DNA of 64,000 nt from Maricaulis sp947259345 (GTDB lineage: Bacteria > Pseudomonadota > Alphaproteobacteria > Caulobacterales > Maricaulaceae), in NCBI GenBank assembly GCA_965217205.1, contig OZ244254.1, forward strand, positions 1,116,001-1,180,000, given 5' to 3'. Position 1 is the stretch's first letter, and every line of letters starts with the position of its first letter. Of the stretch, positions 51,736-59,820 are shown piece after piece. The notes under the pieces were generated by a model. That model did not search any database, was not told where the DNA came from, and saw only the letters and a list, made by a program, of their open reading frames with translations. Position numbers and translations under genes: made by a program.

Positions 51736-52137
51736 TCAATTCTGATCCGGGAAGAGCTCCGGCCTCTGGCCGGGGCTCTTTCTTTTTGCGCGCTCTGCAC
51801 GGCGTGCCAGCCAGAGTGCTTCGGCATTGTCAAAGGCGGCCTGACAGGCCCGCCAGATCAGGCTTTCCTCGCGTGGTATGACCGCCTCGTGTGGCTCTGC
51901 CTGGCCGGCAAGCGCCCAGCTAATGACGCTGCGTGGCGCGGGTAGAGCCTGTCCAACGGTGCGGGCGAACTCAATGGCGGTACAATCCTCGCCAACCTCA
52001 TCGCGCTCCCACAATGGATGGTCATCCGGATCGACATCCCTCGCGGAATCGGCAGCGGGCCGTGTGACCCCGCAGGGTGTTGACCTTCCTGTGTTGTGAC
52101 GTGCCTTGCGGCGCCGTGTATGCCTGCGATTGCGCAT
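51736..52137 (-). CDS. Hypothetical protein, 3' end overlapping the hppA terminator
   Basis: A 133-residue open frame, basic at the N-terminus (MRNRRHTRRRKARHNTGR) and with a helical, acidic middle (LIWRACQAAFDNAEALWLARRAE). The ATG at 52137 follows GAAGGAGTGAGC, an excellent ribosome site, and codon use is ordinary. However, the last 17 codons are the reverse of the hppA terminator hairpin, so the C-terminus is dictated by that structure. No family recognised. It is either a real small cytoplasmic protein or a spurious frame. Confidence 0.5.
   Translation of the reverse strand: MRNRRHTRRRKARHNTGRSTPCGVTRPAADSARDVDPDDHPLWERDEVGEDCTAIEFARTVGQALPAPRSVISWALAGQAEPHEAVIPREESLIWRACQAAFDNAEALWLARRAERAKRKSPGQRPELFPDQN
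51753..51787 (+). terminator. Rho-independent terminator of hppA
   Basis: AGAGCTCCGGCC (51753-51764), loop TCT, GGCCGGGGCTCT (51768-51779), followed by a T-rich tail TTTCTTTTT to 51787. The 12-bp GC-rich stem with a single T-G wobble and the T-tract make this the clearest terminator in the window. It begins 24 nt after the hppA stop and overlaps the 3' end of the opposite-strand hypothetical gene. Confidence 0.88.
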
Positions 52138-52217
52138 GCTCACTCCTTCTTTTCCGGTGTGTGGACGAGCGTCTGGTCGCCACGGCGTCACCGCCTGGCG
52201 TTTTGGGTAGAGAGGGA

Positions 52218-52286
52218 GTGCGGGATACCGGCCGAGGCCGATAAAGCGCTGATTTGATAACGGTAGCCACGACAAGCATCCCGCAC
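52218..52286. repeat. Inverted repeat upstream of the hypothetical gene
   Basis: GTGCGGGAT (52218-52226) and ATCCCGCAC (52278-52286) are perfect 9-bp arms 51 bases apart, with CGGCCGAGGCCG nested near the left arm. It could be a structured leader of the minus-strand gene starting at 52137 or a small RNA; there is no further support. Apart from this, 52138-52541 holds no gene I can support. Confidence 0.35.
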
Positions 52287-52541
52287 GCGGAGTTTTCCCG
52301 GGTTGCCTTCCAGCCCCCGAATCGAAGCCGACGGGATCAGGGCGGTCAATCGTTGTGCCGCGAGTCCCATCGGCGGCCGCACCGGGTCTGATGGTGGTCA
52401 GCCCCGCCAAACCGGATGCGCTCCGCCATTCCCAAACCCCCGGATAACCGGTCCGAGCCTCAAGATGGCCTGGGAACGGGAGGATTATGTGATGGGGCGG
52501 AAGGAGGGTGGATAAGGTCTATCCCTATCCCCACCCCACAC

Positions 52542-52649
52542 ACCGTCATCCCGATGGCAATCGGGACCCAGACTGCGACGCAAGCTGTTGCCATGCTGGG
52601 CGAAATCGCGCCTGCGCGACTGGGTCCTGACTTTCGTCAGGATGACGGT
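52542..52649. repeat. Palindromic repeat unit 1 (branched)
   Basis: Outer arms ACCGTCATC and GATGACGGT enclose two small hairpins, CCCGATggcaATCGGG and CCTGACtttcGTCAGG, and inner arms GACCCAG (52565-52571) and CTGGGTC (52620-52626). The GTCATCC/GGATGAC ends are of the kind found in dispersed extragenic palindromes of alphaproteobacteria. Confidence 0.75.
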
Positions 52650-52694
52650 TATGGGGGCGTAGGGCGGGGATAAGTTTTGACTTCAGGCGTATTG

Positions 52695-52744
52695 GTCATC
52701 CCGGCTCTGCGGCCTGCTTTCGCACCTCATTCGCCCGGGATGAC
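52695..52744. repeat. Palindromic repeat unit 2
   Basis: GTCATCCCGG (52695-52704) and CCGGGATGAC (52735-52744) are perfect 10-bp arms with a 30-nt centre. It shares the GTCATCC/GGATGAC ends with units 1 and 3. Confidence 0.75.
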
Positions 52745-52768
52745 AAAGATACACGAAATCCTAAATTA

Positions 52769-52814
52769 CCGTCATTCTCCGGTCGCGGCAGGGCCGCGAT
52801 CCGGGGGATGACGG
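52769..52814. repeat. Palindromic repeat unit 3
   Basis: CCGTCATTCTCCGG (52769-52782) and CCGGGGGATGACGG (52801-52814) flank TCGCGGC...GCCGCGA, giving a nearly continuous stem of about 20 bp with a few mismatches and a 3-nt loop. Third member of the cluster in the gene-free stretch before bamE. Confidence 0.75.
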
Positions 52815-52920
52815 GGTGTTGGGAAATGCGCCGTCTCGAGGGGGCGATCGGTGATCGGCGCATGGCGTCCAGTCATCCAGGCGACCGCTCTGCCTGGAGT
52901 CGGAGTGAATACATCCACCC

Positions 52921-52953
52921 ACAAAAAACCCCGACCGATTGGTCAGGGCTTTT
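52921..52953 (-). terminator. Rho-independent terminator of bamE
   Basis: On the minus strand, 26 nt after the bamE stop, CCCTGACC pairs with GGTCGGGG around a 4-nt loop, followed by TTTTTTGT. On the plus strand AAAAAA precedes and TTTTG follows the stem, so it may act in both directions. Confidence 0.8.
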
Positions 52954-52978
52954 GTTGCGATGATACTTGCTTGCCGAT

Positions 52979-53473
52979 CTACTGATCGCGACGCGGTCCA
53001 CCGGCGCCGCCAGGCAGGTTCTGCTCGCCGCCGAATTGTTCGGACGGCAGGCGTCCGACATTGCCGAGAAGCTGTTCCAGGAAGGTGAGTTCGCGACCCC
53101 GCGTCGGCGTCTCGCGGTCGGCATAGGCGACGACGCGGCCGTCTTCCAGCCCGTATTCGGACACCTCGGAGACCACGCCATTCGCGTCGAAGGTGACGGC
53201 AATGATGCGGCGATCACGAGTGGCGGGCCGCAGATAGGCGAGGCTCTCGCGAGTGGCGGAGATGTAATACCAGGTATTGTCCTCAAAGGTTCCGCGCGTC
53301 GACGGATTGCCAAGGCGCGACAGGACTGAGGACTCGGTGTCTTCAGCGACCAGGATCTCCGGGACGTCCTGGGTGGTGTAGCGATAGCCATGCGAACGCA
53401 GGACGGGATTGCAGGCCGAGGCGCCGATTGCACAGGCGGCAATCAGGACTGTAAGGCTAACGCGACGCTTCAT
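52979..53473 (-). CDS. bamE: Outer membrane assembly lipoprotein BamE (SmpA/OmlA family)
   Basis: Lipoprotein subunit of the BAM complex that inserts beta-barrel proteins in the outer membrane. The 164-residue protein has a signal with lipobox IGASAC (Cys near residue 21), followed by SSVLSRLGNPSTRGTFEDNTWYYIS, the typical SmpA core with its G.P..... W.Y pattern. The C-terminal extension is Gly/Pro/Arg-rich. The ATG at 53473 follows AGGAGTTCC; the frame is open further upstream but lacks support. It is divergent from the UQCC chaperone gene, as in related genomes, and ends at a clear terminator. Confidence 0.9.
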   Translation of the reverse strand: MKRRVSLTVLIAACAIGASACNPVLRSHGYRYTTQDVPEILVAEDTESSVLSRLGNPSTRGTFEDNTWYYISATRESLAYLRPATRDRRIIAVTFDANGVVSEVSEYGLEDGRVVAYADRETPTRGRELTFLEQLLGNVGRLPSEQFGGEQNLPGGAGGPRRDQ

Positions 53474-53590
53474 CAGGAACTCCTGCGAGATGGGTCTGCC
53501 ACGCGCGACTTGATGACGCGTGCGGCGTTGTCTTGACCTAACCAAGGGCGAGCTTAGCTTCAAGCGCCAATTCTTGGGAGAGCGGATCGC

Positions 53591-54124
53591 ATGTTGAACC
53601 GTCTTTTCGGCCGCAAGCCGGAGAAGCTGCGCGCTGAAGCGCTTTATCGCGATGTGGTGGCGGCGGCCCGCAGGCCGGGTTTTTATGCCCGGCTGGGCGT
53701 TCCGGACACAGTCGAAGGCCGGTTCGAGATGATTATCCTGCACTGCGCGCTCGTCGTGCTGACCTTGAAATCGGAAGAGGGTGAGGACCCGACCCGGCTG
53801 AGCCAGGCGCTTTTCGACACGATGTTTGACGATTTCGATGCGGCCATGCGCGAGATGGGGGTGGGCGACTCGGGTGTTGGCAAGAAAATACGCTTTATGG
53901 CCGAGGGGTTCTATGGTCGTGCCGAAGCACTGCGCGAGGCCGCGCGCCATGACCAGCCGGATGAATTGCAGGCGGTGCTTGCGCGTAATGTTTTCAATGC
54001 CGAGCCCGACGATCCGCGGGCGCCAGCCCTTGCCCTATACGTCAACTCGGCGTTTCAAGCCTTGCAGGCACAAGGCGGGGCAGCGTTGATCGGCGGCCTC
54101 TCTCCTGTCTTTCCGGCGGTCTGA
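53591..54124 (+). CDS. Ubiquinol-cytochrome c chaperone family protein (CBP3/UQCC1-like)
   Basis: The 177-residue helical protein matches the chaperone family named for yeast Cbp3 and human UQCC1, which helps assemble cytochrome b of complex III: AEALYRDVVAAARRPGFYARLGVPDTVEGRFEMI, LFDTMFDDFDAAMREMGVGDSGVGKKIRFMAEGFYGR are the recognisable segments. The bacterial function is inferred by homology. It lies between bamE (divergent) and plsX, the common alphaproteobacterial order, although the DUF177/YceD gene that often comes next is absent. Confidence 0.88.
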   Translation: MLNRLFGRKPEKLRAEALYRDVVAAARRPGFYARLGVPDTVEGRFEMIILHCALVVLTLKSEEGEDPTRLSQALFDTMFDDFDAAMREMGVGDSGVGKKIRFMAEGFYGRAEALREAARHDQPDELQAVLARNVFNAEPDDPRAPALALYVNSAFQALQAQGGAALIGGLSPVFPAV

Positions 54125-54220
54125 TCGCCGTCTTGCTGCCTTGCATTGCTTGAGTCATGGTCTAAGTTCCGCGGGCTTTCGGCGCAGCGCGCCTTTGCGA
54201 GGGACATTGCACCGCTACTC

Positions 54221-55279
54221 ATGACAGCTATCCCCACGATTTCGGTCGACGCCATGGGCGGAGATCTCGGACCCGAGGCGGTCGTCGAGGGTATCGGCCA
54301 TGCGCTCAAACGCTGGCCGGACCGCAAGGCGAACTATCTGCTTCATGGCGACGAGGCGCAGCTGGCGCCACTTCTGGCGAAGCATCCGAAGGTCGCCGCC
54401 GTCTGCGAATTGCGACACACCGACACGCTGGTCCAGATGACGGACAAGCCGAGTGAAGCCGTGCGCCGGGCGCGCGGGTCCTCGATGTGGAATGCGATCC
54501 AGAGCGTGAAGGCGGGCGAGGCGGGGGCCATTGTGTCGTCCGGCAATACCGGTGCGCTCATGGCGATCGGGAAGGTGATCCTGCGCATGAAGAAGGGCGT
54601 CCATCGCCCGGCCATCTCGGCTAACTGGCCGACGCCGAAAGGGCATACCGTCGTGCTCGATGTGGGCGCCAATGTGCAGTGCGGCGCCACCCAGCTGGTC
54701 GAGTTCGCCATCATGGGCGAGGCCTATCACAGTGCTGTGTTCGGCGGGGATTCGCCGTCGGTTGGTCTGCTCAATGTTGGCCAGGAAGAACTCAAGGGAA
54801 ATGACACGGTTCGTGAGGCAGATCAGCTGATCCGCAAATCGGGCCTGGATATCGCTTACAAGGGTTTCATCGAAGGCAATGACATCTCGGCCGGGGGCAT
54901 TGATGTCGTCGTCACCGACGGTTTTACCGGCAATATTGCGCTGAAAACGGCTGAAGGCACTGCTCGACTGGTCGCCGGCTGGGTGCGTGAAGCGCTGACC
55001 AGCTCGCTTCTGGCCAAGCTTGCAGCCGGACTGCTCTCGCTCGGGGCGCTTGAGCGCCTGCGGCAGCGCATGGATCCGCGCTATATCAATGGCGGTGTGC
55101 TGCTGGGTCTCAAGGGGATTGTGGTGAAATCACATGGTGGCGCGGACGGTGAGGGCTTCGCCTCCGCGCTCGGCCTGGCTTATGTGATGGCCCAAAGCGA
55201 TTTCATGGCCCAGATCCGCGCCAATCTCGACAAATTCGCCAGTTTTGAAGAAGAGCAGGAAGTCGCGGCAGCCTCATGA
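54221..55279 (+). CDS. plsX: Phosphate acyltransferase PlsX
   Basis: Converts acyl-ACP to acyl-phosphate, the donor for glycerol-3-phosphate acylation in phospholipid synthesis. The 352-residue protein shows ISVDAMGGDLGPEAVVEG, GAIVSSGNTGALMA, RPAISANWPTPKGHTVVLDVGAN, FGGDSPSVGLLNVGQEELKG, FIEGNDISAGGIDVVVTDGFTGNI and GLKGIVVKSHGGADGEGF. The start at 54221 (MTAIPTISVDAMGG) fits the family; GAGGGAC lies 17 nt upstream, rather far. The stop overlaps fabH (ATGA). Confidence 0.95.
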   Translation: MTAIPTISVDAMGGDLGPEAVVEGIGHALKRWPDRKANYLLHGDEAQLAPLLAKHPKVAAVCELRHTDTLVQMTDKPSEAVRRARGSSMWNAIQSVKAGEAGAIVSSGNTGALMAIGKVILRMKKGVHRPAISANWPTPKGHTVVLDVGANVQCGATQLVEFAIMGEAYHSAVFGGDSPSVGLLNVGQEELKGNDTVREADQLIRKSGLDIAYKGFIEGNDISAGGIDVVVTDGFTGNIALKTAEGTARLVAGWVREALTSSLLAKLAAGLLSLGALERLRQRMDPRYINGGVLLGLKGIVVKSHGGADGEGFASALGLAYVMAQSDFMAQIRANLDKFASFEEEQEVAAAS

Positions 55280-56253
55280 CCGAGTTGAGTACGCGTATCG
55301 CCGGAATCGGTTCTTATCTGCCCGAGCGGATCCTCACCAATGATGAGATCTCCGCCATGGTGGATACCAGTGACAGCTGGATTCGCGAGCGGACGGGTAT
55401 TCGTCAGCGCCATATCGCAGGTGAGGGCATCACGACCTGTGACCTGGCCGAGCGCGCCGCGCGGCGGGCCCTCGAAGACGCCGGACTGGAGGCTGACGAT
55501 CTTGACCTGATCGTGGTCGCCACCACCACGCCGGATTTCACCTTCCCTTCGGTTGGCACCATGCTGCAAGCCCGGCTCGGGGCGATGAAGGGGGCGGCGT
55601 TCGACGTCCAGGCGGTCTGCACAGGCTTTGTGTACGCGCTCGCCATGGCCGACAATATGCTGGCCCGCGGCCAGGCCAAGACCGCCCTGGTGGTTGGCGC
55701 AGAGACCATGTCGCGCATTCTCGACTGGACGGATCGCTCAACCTGCGTGCTCTTTGGTGATGGCGCTGGCGCGATGGTCTTGCAGGCGGCCGACACGGGT
55801 GAGGGCGCCGAGCGTTCGGGAATCCTGGGCACCTATCTGCGTTCGGATGGTCGCTTCAAGGATTTGCTCCATGTCGATGGCGGCCCATCATCGACCGGGA
55901 CGGTCGGACATTTGCGCATGGTCGGCAATCAGGTCTTCCGTCACGCGATCACGAATATTTCTGAATCCATGACCACGATCGCCAAGCGTTCCGGCGTCTC
56001 GATCGAGGACATTGACTGGTTCGTACCCCATCAGGCCAATCAGCGAATTCTTGAAGGTGTGGCGAGAAAGCTTTCTATTCCAACGGAAAAAGTCATTTCG
56101 ACCGTTGCCGATCACGGCAATACATCTGCGGCCTCGGTGCCGCTGGCTTTCGACCGTGCCGTGCAGGACGGGCGCATCAAGCGCGGCGACCTGGTTTTGA
56201 TGGAAGCACTGGGCGGCGGATTCACCTGGGGAGCGGCGCTCGCACGATTTTGA
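55276..56253 (+). CDS. fabH: 3-oxoacyl-[acyl-carrier-protein] synthase III
   Basis: Starts fatty acid synthesis by condensing acetyl-CoA with malonyl-ACP. The 325-residue thiolase-fold enzyme has the catalytic Cys in FDVQAVCTGFVYAL, His in WFVPHQANQRI and Asn in DHGNTSAASVPLAF, plus TSDSWIRERTGIRQRHIA at the N-terminus and GGGFTWGAAL at the end. Length is normal. It overlaps plsX by four bases; ihfA follows after about 97 nt. Confidence 0.96.
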   Translation: MTELSTRIAGIGSYLPERILTNDEISAMVDTSDSWIRERTGIRQRHIAGEGITTCDLAERAARRALEDAGLEADDLDLIVVATTTPDFTFPSVGTMLQARLGAMKGAAFDVQAVCTGFVYALAMADNMLARGQAKTALVVGAETMSRILDWTDRSTCVLFGDGAGAMVLQAADTGEGAERSGILGTYLRSDGRFKDLLHVDGGPSSTGTVGHLRMVGNQVFRHAITNISESMTTIAKRSGVSIEDIDWFVPHQANQRILEGVARKLSIPTEKVISTVADHGNTSAASVPLAFDRAVQDGRIKRGDLVLMEALGGGFTWGAALARF

Positions 56254-56350
56254 ACAGGTCTCGACCGGTTTCTCGCACTTAACCAAGACCTTGGCGTTGA
56301 CCTGACCCGCCTGTGGGGCGTAGCCTGATCTCGTCTTTGTGGGGATAGCT

Positions 56351-56656
56351 ATGTCAGACAAAACCTTGACGCGAGCAGATCTGGCGGAAGCGGTCTACCG
56401 AGAGGTGGGGCTGTCACGTCAGGAATCGGCCGATCTCGTGCAGTCCGTGCTGGGCATGGTGTCGGATACGCTGGCGAGAGGTGAGTCTGTCAAGCTCTCC
56501 TCGTTCGGCTCCTTCCTGTTGCGGGACAAGCGTGGACGTGTCGGGCGTAATCCGAAGACCGGGGTGGAGGTGCCGATTGAGGCGCGTCGCGTTCTGGTGT
56601 TCAAACCGTCGCAAGTTCTCAAGGAGCGCGTCGACTCGGCTCTGTCCAAGGATTAG
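56351..56656 (+). CDS. ihfA: Integration host factor subunit alpha
   Basis: DNA-bending protein of the HU/IHF family. The 101-residue product has TLTRADLAEAVYREVGLSRQES, the arm region LSSFGSFLLRDKRGRVGRNPKTGVEVPI with the RNPKTG tip, and RRVLVFKPSQVLKERV. It functions as a heterodimer with IhfB, encoded elsewhere. The ATG at 56351 follows GGGGAT; an upstream in-frame start would add four residues. Downstream is the merR-type gene, an arrangement conserved in proteobacteria. Confidence 0.94.
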   Translation: MSDKTLTRADLAEAVYREVGLSRQESADLVQSVLGMVSDTLARGESVKLSSFGSFLLRDKRGRVGRNPKTGVEVPIEARRVLVFKPSQVLKERVDSALSKD

Positions 56657-56685
56657 GGCAGCCCGCAGGCTGACGCGAAGGGCGC

Positions 56686-57138
56686 ATGTCGGTCACCAAA
56701 AAGTCTGCAGACGCATTCCGGACCATCAGCGAAGCTGCTGAGGAACTGGAAATCCCGGCGCATGTCCTGCGTTTCTGGGAAAGCAAATTTGCCCAGATCA
56801 GTCCGCTCAAGCGTGCGGGCGGTCGTCGTTTCTATCGGCCCCAGGATTTGCAATTGCTGCGCGGTGTGAAACGCCTTCTCTACGAGGATGGCTACACGAT
56901 CAAGGGCGCCCGCAAATACTTCAAGGATCACGGAGTCGCCGCGGTGATGGCGATGGGTGAGGGCGAGGCCGGCCAGCCCCGCGATGCGCTCGCCATTGAT
57001 GCCGCAGACCGTGAGACACCGGCCGCGACCGCGCCGGCGCGTCCGCGGCCGGCCGACGGTTCCCAGCGTCAGCTCGATGATATTCTCGCGGATCTGGAGA
57101 ATGCCCGGGCCAAGCTGAAAGCCGCACTGGAACCGTGA
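56686..57138 (+). CDS. MerR family transcriptional regulator next to ihfA
   Basis: The 150-residue protein has a MerR-type winged helix: FRTISEAAEELEIPAHVLRFWESKF, SPLKRAGGRRFYRPQDLQLLRGVKRLLYEDG and YTIKGARKYFKDHG, followed by an Ala/Pro-rich linker and a short coiled-coil (LDDILADLENARAKLKAAL). It lacks a ligand-binding domain with metal Cys residues, as do the ihfA-linked MerR proteins generally. The ATG at 56686 follows GAAGGGCGC. Target unknown. Confidence 0.88.
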   Translation: MSVTKKSADAFRTISEAAEELEIPAHVLRFWESKFAQISPLKRAGGRRFYRPQDLQLLRGVKRLLYEDGYTIKGARKYFKDHGVAAVMAMGEGEAGQPRDALAIDAADRETPAATAPARPRPADGSQRQLDDILADLENARAKLKAALEP

Positions 57139-57258
57139 TCGACAGACCGGTTCCGGATCGACCGCACAACGCGCTGACACGCCTGTTGCGGAGCCGGAAA
57201 GCTCACCCTATAAGCGACTTCCCCATCGGACGGGCCTGCCTGTCCAGCAAGTGAGTGT

Positions 57259-57336
57259 CGGAGCGTGGCGCAGCCCGGTTAGCGCACCGGTCTGGGGGAC
57301 CGGGGGTCGCGAGTTCGAATCTCGCCGCTCCGACCA
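57259..57336 (+). tRNA. tRNA-Pro (anticodon GGG)
   Basis: Complete cloverleaf: acceptor CGGAGCG/CGCTCCG, D arm with GCGC...GCGC, anticodon stem CCGGT/ACCGG around loop CTGGGGG (anticodon GGG), T arm GCGAG TTCGAAT CTCGC, discriminator A and an encoded CCA (57334-57336). It reads CCC and possibly CCU codons. It stands between the merR-type gene and the convergent ferredoxin-reductase-type gene. Confidence 0.95.
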
Positions 57337-57353
57337 TTTGCTTGCGAAGCCGC

Positions 57354-58625
57354 CTACGCCGACGCGCCCGCCAGAGCCGCTTTCATCACATCCTTCATCG
57401 TCACGTCCGGGTCGGCCAGCGCCGCAGGATCTGGTTTGGCGCGTTTTTCGATCATCAGCTTGGCGGCCATGAAGCTTTGCGGGTCGTTGATGCAGTCTGC
57501 GGCGATGAGAACGCCGTCGGCGAGATGGAAGAAGCTGCGCGGTGTCTCCGCATCGCCGGCGCGGGTAATGGTGGTGTCCTGGGCGCCGATCAGGCCGGCG
57601 GTCTGGAGCTTGAGGTCGAACTGGTCGGACCAGAACCACGGCACTTCCGGCTTCGGTGCAGGAGCAGCACAAATCGCGGCGGCGGCGCGCTTGGCCTGGT
57701 CTAGCGCATTGGGCACGCTCTCCAGGCGTAGTCGCGTGTCGGTCAGCCAGTTGTGCTGTTCGGCACAATCGCCGATGGCAAAGATGCTCGGATCACGGGT
57801 CCGGCACTGGTCGTCGACCAGGATACCATTTCCAGTGTCCAGTCCGCAGGCAGCCGCGAGCTCCTGGTTGGGCATGACGCCAATTCCAACGAGGACGCTG
57901 TCGCAGGCAATCTTCTCGCCCGTGTTCAACTCGACGCGGGTGACAGTCTTGCCCCGGGAAAACAGGCCCGCCTTGGGCTTCAGCGCTGCGACCTGTGCGT
58001 TCAGGCGGATGGAAATACCGCGCGCCTCATGAGCCTGGCGGTAGAAGTCCGAGACCTCCGGCACGGCAACCCGCGCCAGAAGCCGGTCCATCGCCTCGAT
58101 GACGATGGGTGTCGCGCCGAGCTTGGACGCAACCGAGGCCGCTTCCAGCCCGATATAGCCGCCGCCGATAATGGCGATCCGCTTGCCGGGCTGGACGTCC
58201 GCTTTCAGCTTGTCGACATCGGCGATGGAGCGCAGATACCGCACCCCGTCGAGCTCGGCGCCGGGCACCGGCAGAGGTCGGACCCGCGACCCGGTTGCGA
58301 TGACGAGATGCGTGTAGGCGGCCTCGCGGCCATTGGCGAAAATGACCAGATTACGATCCGGATCGATCCGTTTGGCCCGGCTCGACAGGCGCAGTTCGAC
58401 ACCTTGTTCAGTCCAGGTTTCCGGCGGTTGCAGCCAGAGGCGGCTCCCATCGATCTCACCGGACAGATAGGTCTTGGACAGGGGCGGGCGCTGATAGGGT
58501 GGATGCGGTTCCTCGCCAACCAGGATGATACGCCCTTCAAACCCGCTGCGCCGCAGCGAGGCCGCGCATTGGCCGCCGGCCTGGCCAGCGCCGAGAATGA
58601 TGACTGTTTCACTGGTCTTGGCCAC
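57354..58625 (-). CDS. FAD/NAD(P)H-dependent ferredoxin (or rubredoxin) reductase-type oxidoreductase
   Basis: The 423-residue flavoprotein has two Rossmann motifs: VIILGAGQAGGQCAASLRRSG (FAD) and IAIIGGGYIGLEAASVASKLG (NAD), the YQRPPLSKTYL segment and GVMPNQELAAACGLD, ending in FAIGDCAEQHN. This is the layout of reductases that feed electrons to [2Fe-2S] ferredoxins of P450 or ring-hydroxylating systems (rhodocoxin/putidaredoxin-reductase type). No ferredoxin or oxygenase is adjacent. The start is GTG at 58625 with AGGGAGAGACAGGC upstream. It is convergent with tRNA-Pro. Confidence 0.9.
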   Translation of the reverse strand: MAKTSETVIILGAGQAGGQCAASLRRSGFEGRIILVGEEPHPPYQRPPLSKTYLSGEIDGSRLWLQPPETWTEQGVELRLSSRAKRIDPDRNLVIFANGREAAYTHLVIATGSRVRPLPVPGAELDGVRYLRSIADVDKLKADVQPGKRIAIIGGGYIGLEAASVASKLGATPIVIEAMDRLLARVAVPEVSDFYRQAHEARGISIRLNAQVAALKPKAGLFSRGKTVTRVELNTGEKIACDSVLVGIGVMPNQELAAACGLDTGNGILVDDQCRTRDPSIFAIGDCAEQHNWLTDTRLRLESVPNALDQAKRAAAAICAAPAPKPEVPWFWSDQFDLKLQTAGLIGAQDTTITRAGDAETPRSFFHLADGVLIAADCINDPQSFMAAKLMIEKRAKPDPAALADPDVTMKDVMKAALAGASA

Positions 58626-58778
58626 GCCTGTCTCTCCCTGACACCTTCGCCGGTTGCGACATGATGGCGCGTCCGGTCCTGTCCTGCGAGCGCATTATCA
58701 GCATGACGCCCCGCCCGGATGAAGCCGGAGGCTTGCCTGTGGCTGTGGATGGGCTACCTAGCGCGACCGGGAGTTTGC

Positions 58779-59804
58779 ATGTCGTATCATTCCAGCACCA
58801 CCAGCCGCGCCGTCTCGCTCTGGCTACTCGTTGTCGCCGCCCTTGTCTGCCTGATGATCATCATCGGCGGCACGACGCGGCTGACCGACAGCGGATTGTC
58901 CATCACTGAATGGAAACCGATCTCCGGAGCCATCCCGCCACTGTCCCAGGAGGACTGGCAGCGCGAGTTCTCGCTGTATCAGCAGACGACCGAATTCCAG
59001 GTGCAGAACTCGTCCATGACGCTCGATGAGTTCGAATTCATCTTCTGGTGGGAATGGGGGCATCGTCAGCTGGGCCGACTGATCGGACTGGTCTTCTTCG
59101 TGCCCTTCGTCTTCTTCTGGCTGCGCGGTCATCTCAGCGCCCGACTCAAGCCGCGCCTTTTCGGGCTTTTCCTGCTCGGGGGCGCGCAAGGCGCAATCGG
59201 CTGGTGGATGGTCGCGAGTGGGCTGTCGGACCGGCTGGATGTCAGCCAGTATCGCCTGGCCACGCATCTGGGCATGGCGTTCGTGATCCTTGGAGCGTCG
59301 ATCTGGCTGTCGCTGGAAGCGCGCTACGGGCCGCCACCGCTGCGCCGCGGGCGTCTGGCCGGTGTGACGGCCGGGCTTCTCGGTCTGGTCTTCCTGCAGA
59401 TCATCCTCGGGGCTTTCGTGGCCGGTCTGGATGCCGGTCGTATCTACAACACCTGGCCGCTGATGAATGGTGATCTGATCCCCGAGGGTTATCTTGGCGG
59501 GATGAGTTTCTTCCCGGCGATCTTCGAGAGCCATGCCGCCGTTCAGATGCATCATCGCTGGATGGGCTATATCGTGGCGGTGTGTGTCTTTGCCCATGCC
59601 GCGCTGATCTGGCGCGAGCCACGGGTCTCGCTCAAACCCTTCATGGTGATCCTGCCGGCGCTCGTGATCGGCCAGATCGCGCTCGGCATTGCCGCGCTGC
59701 TGGCGGTCGTCCCGCTCTCATTGTCTCTGTCGCACCAGGGCGGCGCGATCCTGCTCTTCATTGCAGTGGTCTGTGCGGCCTGGACGGCACGCCGGGCGGT
59801 CTGA
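58779..59804 (+). CDS. ctaA: Heme A synthase, COX15/CtaA family
   Basis: Oxidises heme O to heme A for cytochrome c oxidase. The 341-residue membrane protein has eight helices and the family motifs IIIGGTTRLTDSGLSITEWKPI, WEWGHRQLGRLIGLVF (His ligand), GWWMVASGL, ATHLGMAF, and MHHRWMGYIVAV with the later paired His of SLSHQGGAILLF. This alphaproteobacterial form has no N-terminal Cys pair. The ATG at 58779 follows GGGAGT; the open frame begins 60 nt earlier but without support. It is near the UQCC chaperone, a fellow respiratory assembly gene. Confidence 0.94.
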   Translation: MSYHSSTTSRAVSLWLLVVAALVCLMIIIGGTTRLTDSGLSITEWKPISGAIPPLSQEDWQREFSLYQQTTEFQVQNSSMTLDEFEFIFWWEWGHRQLGRLIGLVFFVPFVFFWLRGHLSARLKPRLFGLFLLGGAQGAIGWWMVASGLSDRLDVSQYRLATHLGMAFVILGASIWLSLEARYGPPPLRRGRLAGVTAGLLGLVFLQIILGAFVAGLDAGRIYNTWPLMNGDLIPEGYLGGMSFFPAIFESHAAVQMHHRWMGYIVAVCVFAHAALIWREPRVSLKPFMVILPALVIGQIALGIAALLAVVPLSLSLSHQGGAILLFIAVVCAAWTARRAV

Positions 59805-59820
59805 TCAGGACTGTTTCGTC

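Noticed and set aside
52416..52814. CRISPR array
   Set aside because: The repeats are palindromes of unequal length and sequence without regular spacers; no cas genes nearby.
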